Below, piece by piece: positions 45,838 through 57,839 of a stretch of 64,000 bases of DNA (positions are counted from its first letter, which is position 1; each line of letters opens with the position of its first letter). The notes beneath the pieces are model-generated. The model searched no databases. It was not told the origin of the DNA and saw nothing but the letters and a program-made list of their open reading frames with translations. The stretch covers positions 525,618 through 589,617 of the forward strand of contig MU130698.1 of the NCBI GenBank assembly GCA_015039465.1, read 5' to 3'. The DNA comes from Phlegmacium glaucopus. Its lineage: Eukaryota; Basidiomycota; Agaricomycetes; Agaricales; Cortinariaceae. A program made the translations under genes and the position numbers.

Positions 45838-46390
45838 TTGCCAATGCTAATCTGTTTCCAAGCACCTATAATTGTCAAAAACTGCTAGGGTATAGAGAGT
45901 TGAGGATGTTGGAGAACTCACCATTTTCTGCAAAACTGCAGGGTGGGTGTTTGCAGATTACTTGCTGTAAGGGGATCTGCTTCTTCTTGTCTGGTGAAGT
46001 GGGACTGAAGTAGTTGGATCTTCAAGATTTGGAAAGTAGATGATCTCAAACCGCTCATTGCTACCACCTGTATGGGACTCATTGAAAAGCTTAACCAGAT
46101 AAGAGTGTAAGTGAATTTCTGAACAAAAGCAGTTGTGCCACTTACAATGGCCATCATCCTGGCCAATTTTCCAGAACTTTACACTCCCCCACCAAGTCCT
46201 GATGGACTCCACTAGGATTCCTAGTAGTCCTGCTATTCCTAGTATAGCGGTTGCCAATGCTAACCTGTCTCCAGGCACCTATAATTGTTGTTAAGGATTG
46301 CTAGGGTACAGGGGGTGAGGATGTTGGAGAACTTACTGTTTTCTGCAGAGGTGAAACATGCTGCAGGGTCGGTGTTTGCAGATTACTTGC
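45838..46390. repeat. Direct repeat pair, about 135 bp
   Basis: 45838-45968 and 46251-46390 share long blocks (GTTGCCAATGCTAA, GCACCTATAATTGT, GAGGATGTTGGAGAACT, GTGTTTGCAGATTACTTGC) and are about 413 bp apart in the same orientation. Read on the minus strand both give SNLQTPTLQ, so this may be a duplicated exon. Between them at about 46173 is ACTTTACACTCCCCCACC, an end of the inverted-repeat family seen at 52597 and 63631. Confidence 0.6.
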
Positions 46391-46399
46391 CAGAATTTG

Positions 46400-46994
46400 G
46401 TTATTTCGGCAGAGAGCTATAATTATGTCCATATGTTGAATTGTTTGAGCTTGTCTGGAAATGACCTGTTTGGTAAGGTTCGCCAATGCCTGAGCTATGT
46501 GGATTGGTGTGTACATTGCAGAAGCATCTTATGGAGATATTGTCCTAGGAGTTCTGGCGTTGTCCTAGTCATTCCCACCATGGTCCTGGCCATTGCCACA
46601 CCATTCCCAGTTTGGTCCTACATTATTCCTATTTAGAGAATACAGTGATGTTATATATTGTTCTGATGGGTTTTTTGAGCTGAGTTTGAAAATGTTGTTT
46701 ATAATCCAGTGATAAAAATACCTTGGTGAGGTTGCTATCATTATCATTGTTTGTCATTTGTTATTTGTCCATTGTTTATTGTTTATTGTTATTTATTATT
46801 TGTCTGACATCCATTGTCCATCATTGTTATTTGATATTATTGTTGTTTATTATTTGTCATTATTTGTCTACTGTTTGTTCAAAGGAAGGTCAAAGTGACA
46901 TGGTGGTAATGCTAGAGTGAAATTAAAAAAAATTAAAACAAATAAAAAACCCCCCATGAGGGAGCTCTCATCATGTTATTTGTTATTTGTCACT
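46400..46994. other. Low-complexity stretch without genes
   Basis: AT-rich sequence with TTGTTATT-type repetition at 46740-46880. A short minus-strand frame near 46516-46301 (IAQALANLTKQVISRQAQTI) belongs to the degenerate region to the left. Confidence 0.4.
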
Positions 46995-47902
46995 TGTTGG
47001 AAATATCAATTCCAATAAATCACATACATTTCTATACATATCAAGGACCCTATAAGCCAGGGGGTCATCTCCCAACACTAAGCAATCAGAGTACCTGGTG
47101 TAATGTTATTTGCAAAATACTAAGTGCTCAAGCCAGCCTCAACAACACTAAAATTTTCATGATTTAAAACAATTTATAACACAAGTTACATGCTCCTACT
47201 CCAGCACAGCTTGTCCATTTTATAATGACAGAGTCACTCTGAAATTACCAAATAAGACAAAGAGATGGGTCTATTATAGACATTTGGGCTTACTTTATTA
47301 GTATTATTGTTTACTGCAACTATAATTATATCATATTTCATACTGCACAGTGTTGGCTTCATGTGACAGGCTGACATTATAAAAGAAAGCAGAATGGGTG
47401 AATTTAAAGGGAGGTGCTCACATTATTAGGGGACATTAACTACTACTTGAGAGAGAGCTCTTAACCTAGAGGAGACAAAGTTGCCAGTAAGCAAGTGTAT
47501 TTAACAGTGCCATTCTAAGATGGCACCTGCTACCTATATATACAGGAAGACCCAGGTAACTACACCTGGGTCTGATAGCTATGGAAATAGAAACAATAGA
47601 AAGTAGGGCACACATTCATAAGAATGTGTGATAGTAATCTGGAGTCTGTAAGGGCAACCTACACAGATAAGAGGAGATGAGAACTCTGAGGAGAGTGGGA
47701 GTCTATAAAGACTGAGTAAAGCAGCTATGAGCCAGTTATAGTAGGGAGATTCCAGTAATAATGAGATAAAGAGTGTAATTACTGACTACTACTCGAAATA
47801 AGGTGGTAGCCAAACAGTAGCAAACAAGTATGTAAGCAAGTCGAAATGAGGATAAAATATAAACAGTAAATATGGTATATACCTCAGGGTCATCCCCTGA
47901 CA
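46995..47902. repeat. Probable solo LTR, 908 bp
   Basis: Begins TGTTGGAAATATCAATTCC and ends GGTCATCCCCTGACA, i.e. TG...CA, with a TATA-like CTATATATACAGG near 47535. The ends resemble Copia-type LTRs of Agaricomycetes. Flanking pentamers (TCACT, GAGTC) do not match, so the boundary is not proven. Confidence 0.45.
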
Positions 47903-48074
47903 GAGTCATGCACATTTATTACTAAGGAGCATTTGTTAATGACTACTAATAACTGTTTATGTGACTACATAGAAAGAGACAGATGGGATTGTAGCTAGAT
48001 AGAATGTGCATACATAGTATCTCCTAACACACATGTTAACTGTGACTTTACAAAATGGGTAGCTCCAGAACCTC

Positions 48075-48605
48075 TATTTCAACTAGTGGTCAAAATTCCA
48101 GTCTTAAAACTGCAAAAAAACTGTTGACTGGACTGGACTGGACTGGACTGGACCAGTTAAAGACCAGACCAGCAATCTGGTTTTTTGAAATTTGAGAATC
48201 AAAGACTGAAAAAAGACTGGTCTCAATGAACTGGTCTTTGTAATTAATGCTGGTCTGAACTAGCAGAACTGTACCACTAGTTCACCACTTTCCAATGAAT
48301 CCAAGTTCATAAAAAACTGATATAAACTGGCTGAGAAATAAATAAAACTGTAAAACATTTGATAAAATCAGACATTGTACTAATATTATTGTAAAAAATC
48401 CAAACATTAACAGAATTCAATGTTGTTGGGCTTATTTTTAAGCTCTGATTTAAATGAACAAATGTTTCTGATACAAAAACACATATTTTTGTGCACAAAA
48501 CTGGTTAAAATCAGTTTAGACTGGAATCTGGTCTAGACTGGTCCATAACTGCAAAAAACCAATGTAGAATGGTCTTGAGCAGTCCAGTCTCATATTTTGA
48601 CATAT
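48075..48605. repeat. GACTG-rich inverted-repeat element
   Basis: Contains a GACTG pentamer run (five in a row near 48126-48150) and many CTGGTC/GACCAG words in both halves; outer parts GGTCAAAATTCCAGTC (48079) and GACTGGACTGCTC on the other strand (about 48590) are weakly inverted. Similar in plan to the GGTTCT-rich element at 31936. No gene inside. Confidence 0.4.
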
Positions 48606-49149
48606 TAGGACTTATGTGGACAGGTCTCTGTACCTATCCATGTCCCTTGGGCTCAAAATACCAGACCAGAACTTTTGAACACTAATTTTAACCATGATCA
48701 CCCCAACATGCCAGGCTGGTTCAAAGGGATGAAGGTTATTATCTGAGAGTATGGTTTATAGCCAGAAGGAGGGCTTTTGGCCTAGTGTGAAGGCTTCCAG
48801 TGAAAGAATGGCATAACAGATTGCTGCTGCTAGTGCCCAATGTTTTGTCAACCAGATTTAGTGACCCAAAAGTCTCATCTTGAGTTTGTCACATCTCAAG
48901 CATATTTTTTGACTTTTACCTGAAATACCCCACACAGTAACATACTGCCCAGCCTGTACCATCCTTTACTGTATTTTTACAATTTTATTTTTTGAGAGTT
49001 GCAATTTAGCTGCCCTTGGTGCCAAGCCAAATATACATAAGGTGCTGGAATCAGCTGTCATCTACTTTATATGGATATTGGAAAATGACTTGCAACATTT
49101 TCAGTTGTAGTTCAACTTTGTAAACTCTAGTAGACATAGTACTTTCAGT
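48606..49149. other. Stretch without genes
   Basis: No open frame with protein character and no repeat structure seen. It ends at the target site of the large Gypsy element. Confidence 0.4.
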
Positions 49150-49154
49150 ATTAG

Positions 49155-49714
49155 TGTTAAGTTTAAAACAAAGGAGTCACGTCGGAGTTACTCCGGAACT
49201 AGTAAGCGGAAAGGATGTTGGCCTCAGCATGTGTGCTGTGCCGCCTAGCTCCTAAGGTGTCCTGATTTCGGAATGGAAGAAGAAGGCATAAGATGGAAGA
49301 CCTCAGTGACTTAGAGGACAAACAAGAGGAGGAAACAAAGTTGACATTTGAACTGAGGGAAAACATACAAGTTTCGAGTACTTAAATAAATAAAGGAATA
49401 ACAACTGAAATATAAAAGATAAATATAAGTGCTGCGTTCTGCTCCCGTAAAGGTCCTGCATTCTTGGGTGAATAATCCATGGCGGGTATGCTGACTGATA
49501 GTGGGAAGGATGATGACAAAGAATAGCGGTAGTGGTGAAGAAGTGGTAATGGGTTTGGAGTATAGATGGAGGAACTGGAATGACATGGAAAAGTCTCAGA
49601 GTTGAACATAGGAAGAGTAGTTTGGGATATAAGGGAAGGCACTGTATGGAGTACGGACTACCGGAAACAGCTCTGACGGAGCCGGACTGGAGTAACGTAT
49701 GATGGAATGTAACA
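49155..49714 (-). repeat. 3' LTR of the 49-62 kb Gypsy element
   Basis: 560 bp. It lacks a 20-bp piece (around GATGGAACGGAACTGGAACT) that is present in the partner LTR; otherwise nearly the same by eye. Confidence 0.85.
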
Positions 49715-49879
49715 GTACCTCCCTGTCAAGGCCGAGACCCTCGAGGCCACGTGATGGTCCATGCGAGGGTTGGCGTGCAGTAGTAGCTACCATTGTTATC
49801 ACAATAGAATGGCAATTGCCATTGAGCTGTTGTGTAATGTGCCATAGTTTTTATGAAAGGCCTTTCATAACCTTGCCAT

Positions 49880-50010
49880 GTCTCTTTTAATCCTTGTTTC
49901 AACACCTTTCAATCCTTGTTTCAATCCTTTTCAATCCCTTTCAATCAATCCCTTTCAATCCCTTTCAATTCTTTCAATTCTTTCAATACTTTCAAACCTT
50001 TTAATTCCTT
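49880..50010. repeat. TTTCAATCC short tandem repeats
   Basis: Irregular repeats of TTTCAATCC/TTTCAATTC. Followed at about 50140-50207 by six 11-bp units of the type CAGTTAGGGTT. Both lie upstream of the zinc-knuckle gene. Confidence 0.7.
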
Positions 50011-50215
50011 TCAAACCTTTCAATATGATTTTAAATTGAATATGGTAGATTATGTAATCTATCTCATGGAATATTATAGCTTATTTTGCATTGTATCTTG
50101 TTGCTGAGGTCATTTTATGGCCTCTTTTGGTATGTTTCAGTTAGGGTTCAGTTAGGGTTCAGTTAAGGTTCAGTTAGGGTTTAGTTAACGTTCTGTTAAG
50201 GTTCAGGGGTACATA

Positions 50216-51000
50216 GAAAATAACTTATTATTTATTGAAAGAGCAGAAGAAGAGGAAAGCGGACACAATCGCGGTGGACAATGACGATGATGAAGAAGAA
50301 GAAGAAGAAGAAGGAAACAGAATGGAGCTGGGGCCGAGTGCCCCGAAGAAAAGAAAAATGAATGACAAAGTAAGTGGTTAAAAAATAGGAACGGAACAAG
50401 ACTAACGGAAAAACATAGGAGGTCTTTCAGACCAAAATGAAGAAAAACCCAGTGTGCAGCTGGTGTAACAACACACACGAGGTGTCCTATGAAAAGAGCA
50501 GCGGGCCAGGGTGCTGGTGCTGCTACCAGTGGAAGATCACATGCAGCCTGGTCGGAGGGAAATAGAAAACAAAGGAATGGATGGAGGAAAGAAGCAGAGG
50601 GGAGAAGGGAAAAGGAAAGGAGGTAGTGCCAGCGTACGATGCAATGGAGTTGTTGATAGAGGGGTTGGACATGATTGGAGGGTTGTTGAGGAAGATGGCG
50701 GAGACCCAGGAGGGGATGAGGTACATGATGGAAGTATGGACGAGGCAGGAGATAGAAAAGGAGAAACGGGAGATGGAAAAGGAGAAACGGGAAGAAGCAA
50801 GGAGAGAAGAGGAGAGAAAATGGAAGGAGGTGATGAGAGTGGAGAAAGGTGTAGAAATGGAGATGCAAGAGGAGACGGAAGAAGAGGAGTCGGATGACAG
50901 GGACGAGTTGGAGGTGGAAGGAGGATTGGGAGTGGAGACGGAGAGGATGGAAGGAGCAGAGGAAGAGAGGATAGAAGAAGTAGAAAAAACAAAAGAGTAG
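50216..51000 (+). pseudogene. Cys-rich zinc-binding plus coiled-coil protein gene with in-frame stop
   Basis: First exon: KEQKKRKADTIAV, a run of acidic residues, then PSAPKKRKMNDK, a nuclear-signal-like end, donor GTAAGTGG at about 50369. Second exon from about 50418: VCSWCNNTHEVSYE, then GCWCCYQWKITCSLVGG, a CxxC...CxCC...C set that could bind zinc. The frame then meets TAG at 50563-50565 and continues without shift into a long charged coiled coil (MAETQEGMRYMMEVW, repeated EKEKRE) ending at TAG 50998-51000. It lies on the strand opposite to the Gypsy element between its 3' LTR and the end of pol, so it was probably brought in by another element whose ends I did not find. Similar Cys-rich/coiled-coil genes are multicopy in Agaricomycetes. 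Confidence 0.5.
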
Positions 51001-51588
51001 AATAAAAAATAAGTTGTATATAATTTCATTTTTTGTTATTTCTTTTTTGTTTTGTTTTGATAAAAAATAATGTTTTCTTGAACTTTGTTTTGTGAAACAG
51101 AAGAGTAAGATAACGGAACGGAAAAGAACAGCAAAGACATGGAAAGGAACGGAAAAAGCAAGGAAAGAGATGGAAAAGGAATCAAGAGAGTGGAAGAGGT
51201 CCAGGTTTAGCCGGATAACTCTGGTGGAAATCAGCAACAAGTTCGGACGCGTGTCCTAATTCATTAGCTGGTAACCAGGAAGTTTCTTCATTGGTACCTT
51301 CATAGCCAGACCACTTGACTAGGTACAGAAGTTTGCATACACGTCGTCTGTTATCCAATTTAGAATCCAAAATTTTGGAGACCTCAAATTCCTGCTCTCC
51401 ATGAATGACGACTGGTATCACGCACCAATACTGATTGGTAGCGTGAGAACAAAGCTTAAAAGTTGCCATCATGAAAATAAGCGGACTTTGAATTCACCCA
51501 CCTATTTTGGAAGCAGCCCTGAATCACATTCCTGGTCAACAAAATCATTCGTTCAACGTTAACATCCTCATCACTCATCATATCCTCA

Positions 51589-52026
51589 ATGTCTTCCACT
51601 ATGTTGTCTATCATTTACACTATTGACATGCTCCTTAACATCTACCATCTGTTTGTCCCTTGGCTAGTGATACAACAAAGCGATCAATCTATTATTTGCA
51701 TTGGTCATCGGCCCACCTTTGATCGCATCTATGGCCCATCATTTCAAGAACAGCCCATTTATGGACGCATCAGCTACATCTCCCATTATGTCAAAGGCTT
51801 TGTCATTGTTGTTGTGGCTATGGACCCACAAGTCTTTGCCTCAGCTATCTATCTTGCCATACCTCACTCCTGGATCGCACTCAGTCCCCTATCCTCACTC
51901 ATCTACCTCTTATCTTATCATTCACTGCCAAAACCATCATTCACACGGTACCTGAAGCCTTCCCACCCTCTTTATGACAATTTAGGAAGTCCAGGGGGAT
52001 CACGACTAAGCAGGAATTGCAGATGA
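51589..52026 (+). CDS. Conserved 145-residue ORF of the LTR-like element (copy B)
   Basis: Same length and frame as in the other copies, beginning MSSTMLSIIYTIDMLLNIYH. Compared with copy D by eye, about ten codons differ silently and nine change the residue; without constraint replacement changes should be about three times as many as silent ones. This hints that the frame has been protein-coding. No stop or frameshift. Confidence 0.4.
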   Translation: MSSTMLSIIYTIDMLLNIYHLFVPWLVIQQSDQSIICIGHRPTFDRIYGPSFQEQPIYGRISYISHYVKGFVIVVVAMDPQVFASAIYLAIPHSWIALSPLSSLIYLLSYHSLPKPSFTRYLKPSHPLYDNLGSPGGSRLSRNCR

Positions 52027-52392
52027 ATCAGCAGCAGAGGATTATTCTCGCAGAGTGTCAAGTGTTATCAAGGCTGCGCAACATGGGATCATGGGCAAGT
52101 AGTATTTTCTTGGGAACAAGGCTGCGCCTTTCAAGTGTTGACTCAGGACCTTTCACATTTTTGACATGACCACACACCTTTGGAGTCGATATATTTTTGC
52201 TATTGGACTATGTACACTGCCTTCTCTTCTTTTTTCTCGCACTTTGACATTTTACAGATCTTTTATTGTTCCTTCTTCTTTTCCATTGTTCTTTCTTCTC
52301 GCAGCTGTCCTCTCTTCATCACTTCATCATTCTTCCTTTGACAGCGCGTACTTCTTTCTTTTTATTTGTTTGACATAGCCTCATCCTTAGGG

Positions 52393-52400
52393 TATAAATA
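52393..52400 (+). promoter_or_regulatory. TATA box in LTR-like element B
   Basis: GGTATAAATACTGC; the same motif is at 60696-60703 in copy D and on the minus strand in A and C. It suggests that transcription runs toward the CAA-rich end, as in an LTR with U3-R-U5 order. Confidence 0.45.
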
Positions 52401-52596
52401 CTGCTCCTTTGTACCAGGATAGGTAGTTTAGTTCAATTCATTCTTACCCCCCCAACAATCATCATCTCAGTGGAATTCCAGTGAATTCCTTCCTCAAGTT
52501 TGCTTTTTCTGCCTTTAACTGTCAATCCATCCCCACTGTCAATTACTATAGTCTTGCTGAAGACTCCCTCTTATTCTTCCTCATCCTCTTCCTTAA

Positions 52597-53067
52597 TGAG
52601 GTCTTTACACTCCCCCACATTGTCCGGCTGGAATTCCGCCGGACTGACCGGAGTCTGGCGGACTCCAGCGGACTCCAGAAAAGTCCGGTCAGAGTCCGGT
52701 GAGAGTGCGGTGGAAGTCCGGTGGAAGTACAAAACATGCCTGTATCCCCTTCTAACCTAAGAACGCACTACCACATGGACAGAAAATATCCCCATCCCTA
52801 AATATTAATCCTAAGCCCTAAGCCTAAGCCCTAAATCTAAATATAACCCTAAGCCTAACCTCTAAATCTAAATATAACCCTAAATTCCATCAAAGTCCGG
52901 TGGAAGTCCGCCGGACTGTGACCAGACATACAGTCCAGGCCTTTTTCTACTTTCACCAGACTCTCACCAGACTCTCACCGGAATTTTACCAGAATTTTAA
53001 TTTTACCAGAATTTTACTGGAGTCCGCTGGACTTCTGCCGGACAACGTGGGGGACTGTAAAGTACAC
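52597..53067. mobile_element. Inverted-repeat element with GTCCGG words, nested in copy B
   Basis: Ends TGAGGTCTTTACACTCCCCCAC and, inverted, GTGTACTTTACAGTCCCCCAC. Inside, GTCCGG/CCGGAC and GACTCC words are dense at both sides. TCCTTAA is duplicated around it (52590-52596, 53068-53074), close to an 8-bp hAT-type duplication. Copies A, C and D of the host element lack it at this place and show the empty site. Confidence 0.75.
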
Positions 53068-53899
53068 TCCTTAACCCCTTTGAGTTCACTTTTTCAGTCC
53101 TTTACTGTCAACCCACTGTCAACTGCTATAGTCTTACTAAAGACTCTTCCTCATTCATGCTCATCCTTCTCATCTCTATTCTCACCCCCTATCTCTGTGT
53201 GATACAAGTCTAAGGTTATACCTTCCCTAAACAAACAACAGGGAGGCTTTTGACTTAAAGACTAGTCCATTGCTCTCTGGTTGGTGTTTATATACAACAA
53301 CAACAACAATTTATACCAGAGGAGGCGGAGGTTGAGTATGATCTGGAATAGTGTTCAGAACGGAGGGCTCTAGCATGGAAACATGCAAGACAGGATGGAC
53401 AGCATGCATGTTGTCAGGAAGGCAAAGGGTCCAGGACAAAGGATCTGCCTGAGCAATAATCTCATATGGACCAAGATACTTCTCGGAGAGTTTCTTTGAA
53501 GGTCTGGTCGTATGGAAGAATTGTGCTTTGACAAAGGCTCTATCTCCAACCTTGAAATCCAGAGGAGGAATCCAACGCTTGTCTGTGGAACATTGGTATT
53601 GTTCCTGGGAAGTAAGGATAGCTTTTCGGAGTTCCTCGTGGAGTTCGTTAAGGTCCATAACGTACTTGTGAGCATGGGAGGAGACGAGGTTGTACTCTGG
53701 ATAGATAGTGATAGCCGGATCGTAGCCTTTGTTGGTGAAGAATGGAGATACACCGGTAGTGGCACTCGGAGTATTGTTGTAGGGGAATTCTGCTAACGGG
53801 AGAAGTGAACTCCAGTTGTCTTGCTGATAGTTGCAGTAGATGCGGATGTATTGTTCCAAGGTTTGGTTAATGCGTTCCATTTGTCTGTCACCTTCTGGT

Positions 53900-55316
53900 A
53901 TAAATTGTTGTTGTTGTTGTATATAAACACCAACCAGAGAGCAATGGACTAGTCTTTAAGTCAAAAGCCTCCCTGTTGTTTGTTTAGGGAAGGTATAACC
54001 TTAGACTTGTATCACACAGAGGTAGGGGGTGAGAATAGAGATGAGAAGGATGAGCATGAATGAGGAAGAGTCTTCAGTAAGACTATAGCAGTTGACAGTG
54101 GGTTGACAGTAAAAGACTGAAAAAGCGAACTCAGAGGGGTTAAGGAAGAGGATGAGGAAGAATAAGAGGGAGTCTTCAGCAAGACTATAGTAATTGACAG
54201 TGGGGATAGATTGACAGTTAAAGGCAGAAAAGTGAACTTGAGGGAGGAATTCACTGGAATTCCACTGAGAGGATGACTGTGGGGAGTAAGAATGAATTGA
54301 GATGAACTACCTATCCTGGTACAAAAGAGCAGTATTTATATTTATACCCTAAGGATGAGGCTATGTAAAACAAATAAAAAGAAAGAAGTACGCGCTGTCA
54401 AAGGAAGAATGATGAAGAGAGGACAGCTGCGAGAAGAAAGAACAATGGAAAAGAAGAAGGAACAATAAAAAGATCTGTAAAATGTCAAAGTGCGAGAGAA
54501 AAGAAGAGAAGGCAGTGTACATAGTCCAATAGCAAAAATATATCGACTCCATAGGCGTGTGGTCATGTCAAAATGTGAAAGGTCCTGAGTCAACACTTGA
54601 AAGGCGCAGCCTTGTTCCCGAGAAAATACTACTTGCCCATGATCCCATGTCGCGCAGCCTTGATAACACTTGACACACTGCGAGAATAATCCTCTGCTGC
54701 TGATTCATCTGCAATTCCTGCTTAGTCGTGATCCTCCTGGACTTCCTAAATTGTCATAAAGAGGGTGGGAAGGCTTCAGGTACCGCGTGAATGATGGTTT
54801 TGGCAGTGAATGATAAGATAAGAGGTAGATGAGTGAGGATAGGGGACTGAGTGAGATCCAGGAGCGAGGTATGGCAAGATAGATAGCTGAGGGAAAGACT
54901 TGTGGGTCCATAGCCACAACAACAATGACAAAGCCTTTGACATAATGGGAGATGTAGCTGATGCGTCCATAAATGGGCTGTTCTTGAAATGATGGGCCAT
55001 AGATGCAATCAAAGGCAAGCTGATGACCGATGCAAATAGTAGATTGATTGCTTTGTTGTATCGCTAGCCAGGGGACAAACAGATGGTAGATGTTTAGGAG
55101 CATGTCGATGGTGTAAATGATGGATAGCATAGTGTGAGACATTGAGGATATGATGAGTGATGAGGTTGATAATGTCGAACGAATGATTTTTATTGACCAG
55201 GAACGTGATTCAGGGCTGCTTCCAAAATAGGCAAGTGAATTCAAAGTCCGCTTATTTTCATGATGGCAACTTTTAAGCTTTGTTCTCATGCTACCAATCA
55301 GTATTGGTGCGCAACA
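53900..55316 (-). mobile_element. LTR-like element, copy C
   Basis: 1417 bp from ATAAATTGTTG to GGTGCGCAACA, in the integrase of the large Gypsy element between GYHP and the DGQMERINQTLEQ-type sequence. Flanks CTGGT and CCGGG look like a decayed 5-bp duplication. Confidence 0.75.
54705..55139 (-). CDS. Conserved 145-residue ORF of the LTR-like element (copy C)
   Basis: Open at equal length as in A, B and D. The reading frame extends upstream of the conserved start here (to 55289). The start is MSHTMLSIIYTIDMLLN, one residue different from the others. Confidence 0.4.
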   Translation of the reverse strand, partial: SHTMLSIIYTIDMLLNIYHLFVPWLAIQQSNQSTICIGHQLAFDCIYGPSFQEQPIYGRISYISHYVKGFVIVVVAMDPQVFPSAIYLAIPRSWISLSPLSSLIYLLSYHSLPKPSFTRYLKPSHPLYDNLGSPGGSRLSRNCR

Positions 55317-57266
55317 CCGGGTGGTATCCGGAGGTGAAGTGCAACTTCATGTCAAGGGCTTTTCCGAGGGATCTGAAGAAGTGAGATACAAACTTGGAAC
55401 CGTGATCGGAGGTTACATGGGACAGAACACCGTGCTTGGAAAACACCTGGATGGCAAATAGTTCAGCAAGTTGAGCGGAAGTGATGGTGTCGTATGTGGG
55501 GATGAAAATGGATTGTTTCATGAAACGGTCTACTATGACTAAGACTGCAGTGAAACCTTCGGAGTCCGGAAGGTGTTCAATGAAATCCATAGAGATGGAG
55601 TCCCAAGGATGGGATGGAACAGGAAGTTGTTGGAGTAAGCCGTATGGTTTATGATGTTTGGCTTTAGACCGAGAACAGGTGGTGCAAGTCCTACAATAGT
55701 CAGTGACAAAAACACGAACACTGGGCCAAGTATATTCTCGACAGATAACCGCAAGAGTTCTATTGACACCAAAATGTCCGGAGACAGGATGGTCATAATA
55801 ATAACAAAGGACACGGAGCCAAAGATCTCCGGAATCTGGAACATAGATCCGTTGATCAATCTGGATGAATCCGGAAGAGTCCTTAGACCATCTAGCATAC
55901 TTTGGATTGTCTAGATCCGATAAGTAGGACTGTGCAAGGGGATCCATGGAAAGAGCAGAAAGAATCCCCTTGTTGAGCTCTTCAACATCCATGGTAAAGA
56001 CACCACGGAGTACAGTGGGAAGTAATGAAGTAGCTCAGAGAGAAGCGGAAAGTTGTTTGGAAGAAAAGATAGGTTTAAAATTGTGTGGATTGACTTCACC
56101 GTAATCTTTCCCTCCCTCCTTTAGATAGAGGTCAGGACAACAAGTCAGCATGTCCAGTTTTGTTCCGAGATGGCCTGGGCGAAATCTGATAACCATGTTG
56201 AAAGCGGAAAGGTACTCCGACCACCGGGCTTGACGCTGGGATAAGATTTTGGTGGTTGAGAAATACTCTAGATTCTTATGGTCAGTAACCACATCAATCG
56301 GGAAACTAACACCTTCAAGGTAGTGACGCCAAGCTTTAAAAGCTTCAAAAATGGCGAGCAACTCCTTGTTGTGAACATTGTAATTCAATTCTGCACCAGA
56401 AAAGGTACGAGAATGATATGCAACAGGATGGATTTCTCCATCGGAATCACAGATGGAAAGGATAGCTGCTAAAGCATAGTTGGATGCGTCAGTTTCCACA
56501 ATGATAGGACAGTTAGGCTTCCAGTGTGTTAACACCGGAGCGGAAATAAAAGCCTCCTTGAGAGTCTTAAAAGCAAGGCGACAACTGTCATCAAAAACCC
56601 ACGGAATATTTTTCCGGGTGAGACGAGTCAACGGAACCACAATATCAGAATAATTGTGGATGAAACACCTGTAAAAATTAGCAAAACCGAGGAAGGATTG
56701 GACATCTTTGACTTTCCGAGGTTCCGGCCAGTCTTGAATGACTTGGACTTTCGCCGGATCCATAGAAAGGCCATCAGGACCAATCATGTGACCCAGGTAC
56801 TCAATGGAATAGGAGTGGAAAACACATTTCTTACCATTAGCGAAGAGATTATTATCTCGAAGCCGTTGGAGGACTTCGGAGACATGTTTGATGTGATCCT
56901 TTTTGTTGATGGAGAAAATGAGGATGTCGTCCAGATAGATGATTATGAACACATCTAAATGGTCAGCAAAAATAGTGTTAAGGAATCTTTGAAAACCGCC
57001 AGGGGCGTTGGTAAGTCCGAACGGCATGATGAGCCACTCGAAAGAGCCATAGCGGGTACGGAAAGCAGTCTTCCACTCATCTCCGGCAGCAATCCAGACG
57101 AGATGGTAGGCATGCTTTAAGTCAATTTTAGTAAAGATCCCAGATTTGCGGGGAGTATCAAGTAAATCGGAAACAAGAGGTAAAGGATACTTGTCTTTCT
57201 GAGTGATGGCATTGAGTTTTCGGAAATCAACGCAAAGCCATAAAGACCTGTCCTTCTTCTTGATAA

Positions 57267-57839
57267 TGTTAAGTTCGAGAACTCTGTTCCGGAGTTTCGG
57301 ACGGAGTCACAGACGGAGTCACGGAACGGAGTCACGGAAAGGATAGGACTTAGCCTCAGCTTATGTGCTGTGCTACCCAGAACCTTCGTGTCCTAGATTT
57401 CGGAGTAAGACGGAGCGGAGCGGAACCGGAAGTTGCAAAGAACTTAGAGGAAGACCAAGAGTGGGAAACTAAGTCGATATTCGAACTAAGGAAAACATAC
57501 AAGTTTCGAGTACTTAAATATAAAAGGAATAGCATCCAAAATATAAATATAAATGCTGCGTTCTGCTCCCGGAAGGTCCTGCATTCTTGGGGTGAATAAT
57601 CCATAGCTGGTGTGCTGACTGATGGTGGGAAAGTGATGACAAAGAAATAGTGGTTGTGACGAAGATGTGGAAATGAGTTTGGAGTAACGTCGGAAGAGCC
57701 GGAATGATACAGAGAAGTCTCGGAGTTGGACATAGAAGGAGTAAATCCGGAGGCAAGGGAAAGTACTGGAACGGAGTACGGACTACCGGAGACAACTCCG
57801 ATGGAGTCGGACCGGAGTAACATATGACGGAATGTAACA
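57267..57839. repeat. Solo LTR, 573 bp
   Basis: TGTTAAGTTCGAGAACTC to GGAATGTAACA, with the perfect 5-bp duplication GATAA (57262-57266, 57840-57844). It interrupts RT of the large Gypsy element. It is related to that element's own LTRs (shared GCTTATGTGCTGTGCTACCC-like and CCTGCATTCTTGGG blocks) but clearly a different subfamily. Confidence 0.85.

Larger units (their letters stand above)
51416..53314 (+). mobile_element. LTR-like element, copy B
   Basis: Begins TATCACGCACCAATACTG and ends CAACAACAACAATTTAT. It is inserted in Gypsy pol just before the chromodomain; the flanks ACTGG and ACCAG are the two decayed copies of the target, and joining the outer sequences restores a Pro-rich reading into VVIHGEQEFEV. 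1899 bp, of which 471 bp are a nested inverted-repeat element. Confidence 0.75.

Noticed and set aside
50203..51240. Minus-strand frame of 345 codons rich in Leu, Phe, Ser and His
   Set aside because: It is the antisense of a purine-rich coding region for a charged coiled coil; the plus strand carries the real signal.
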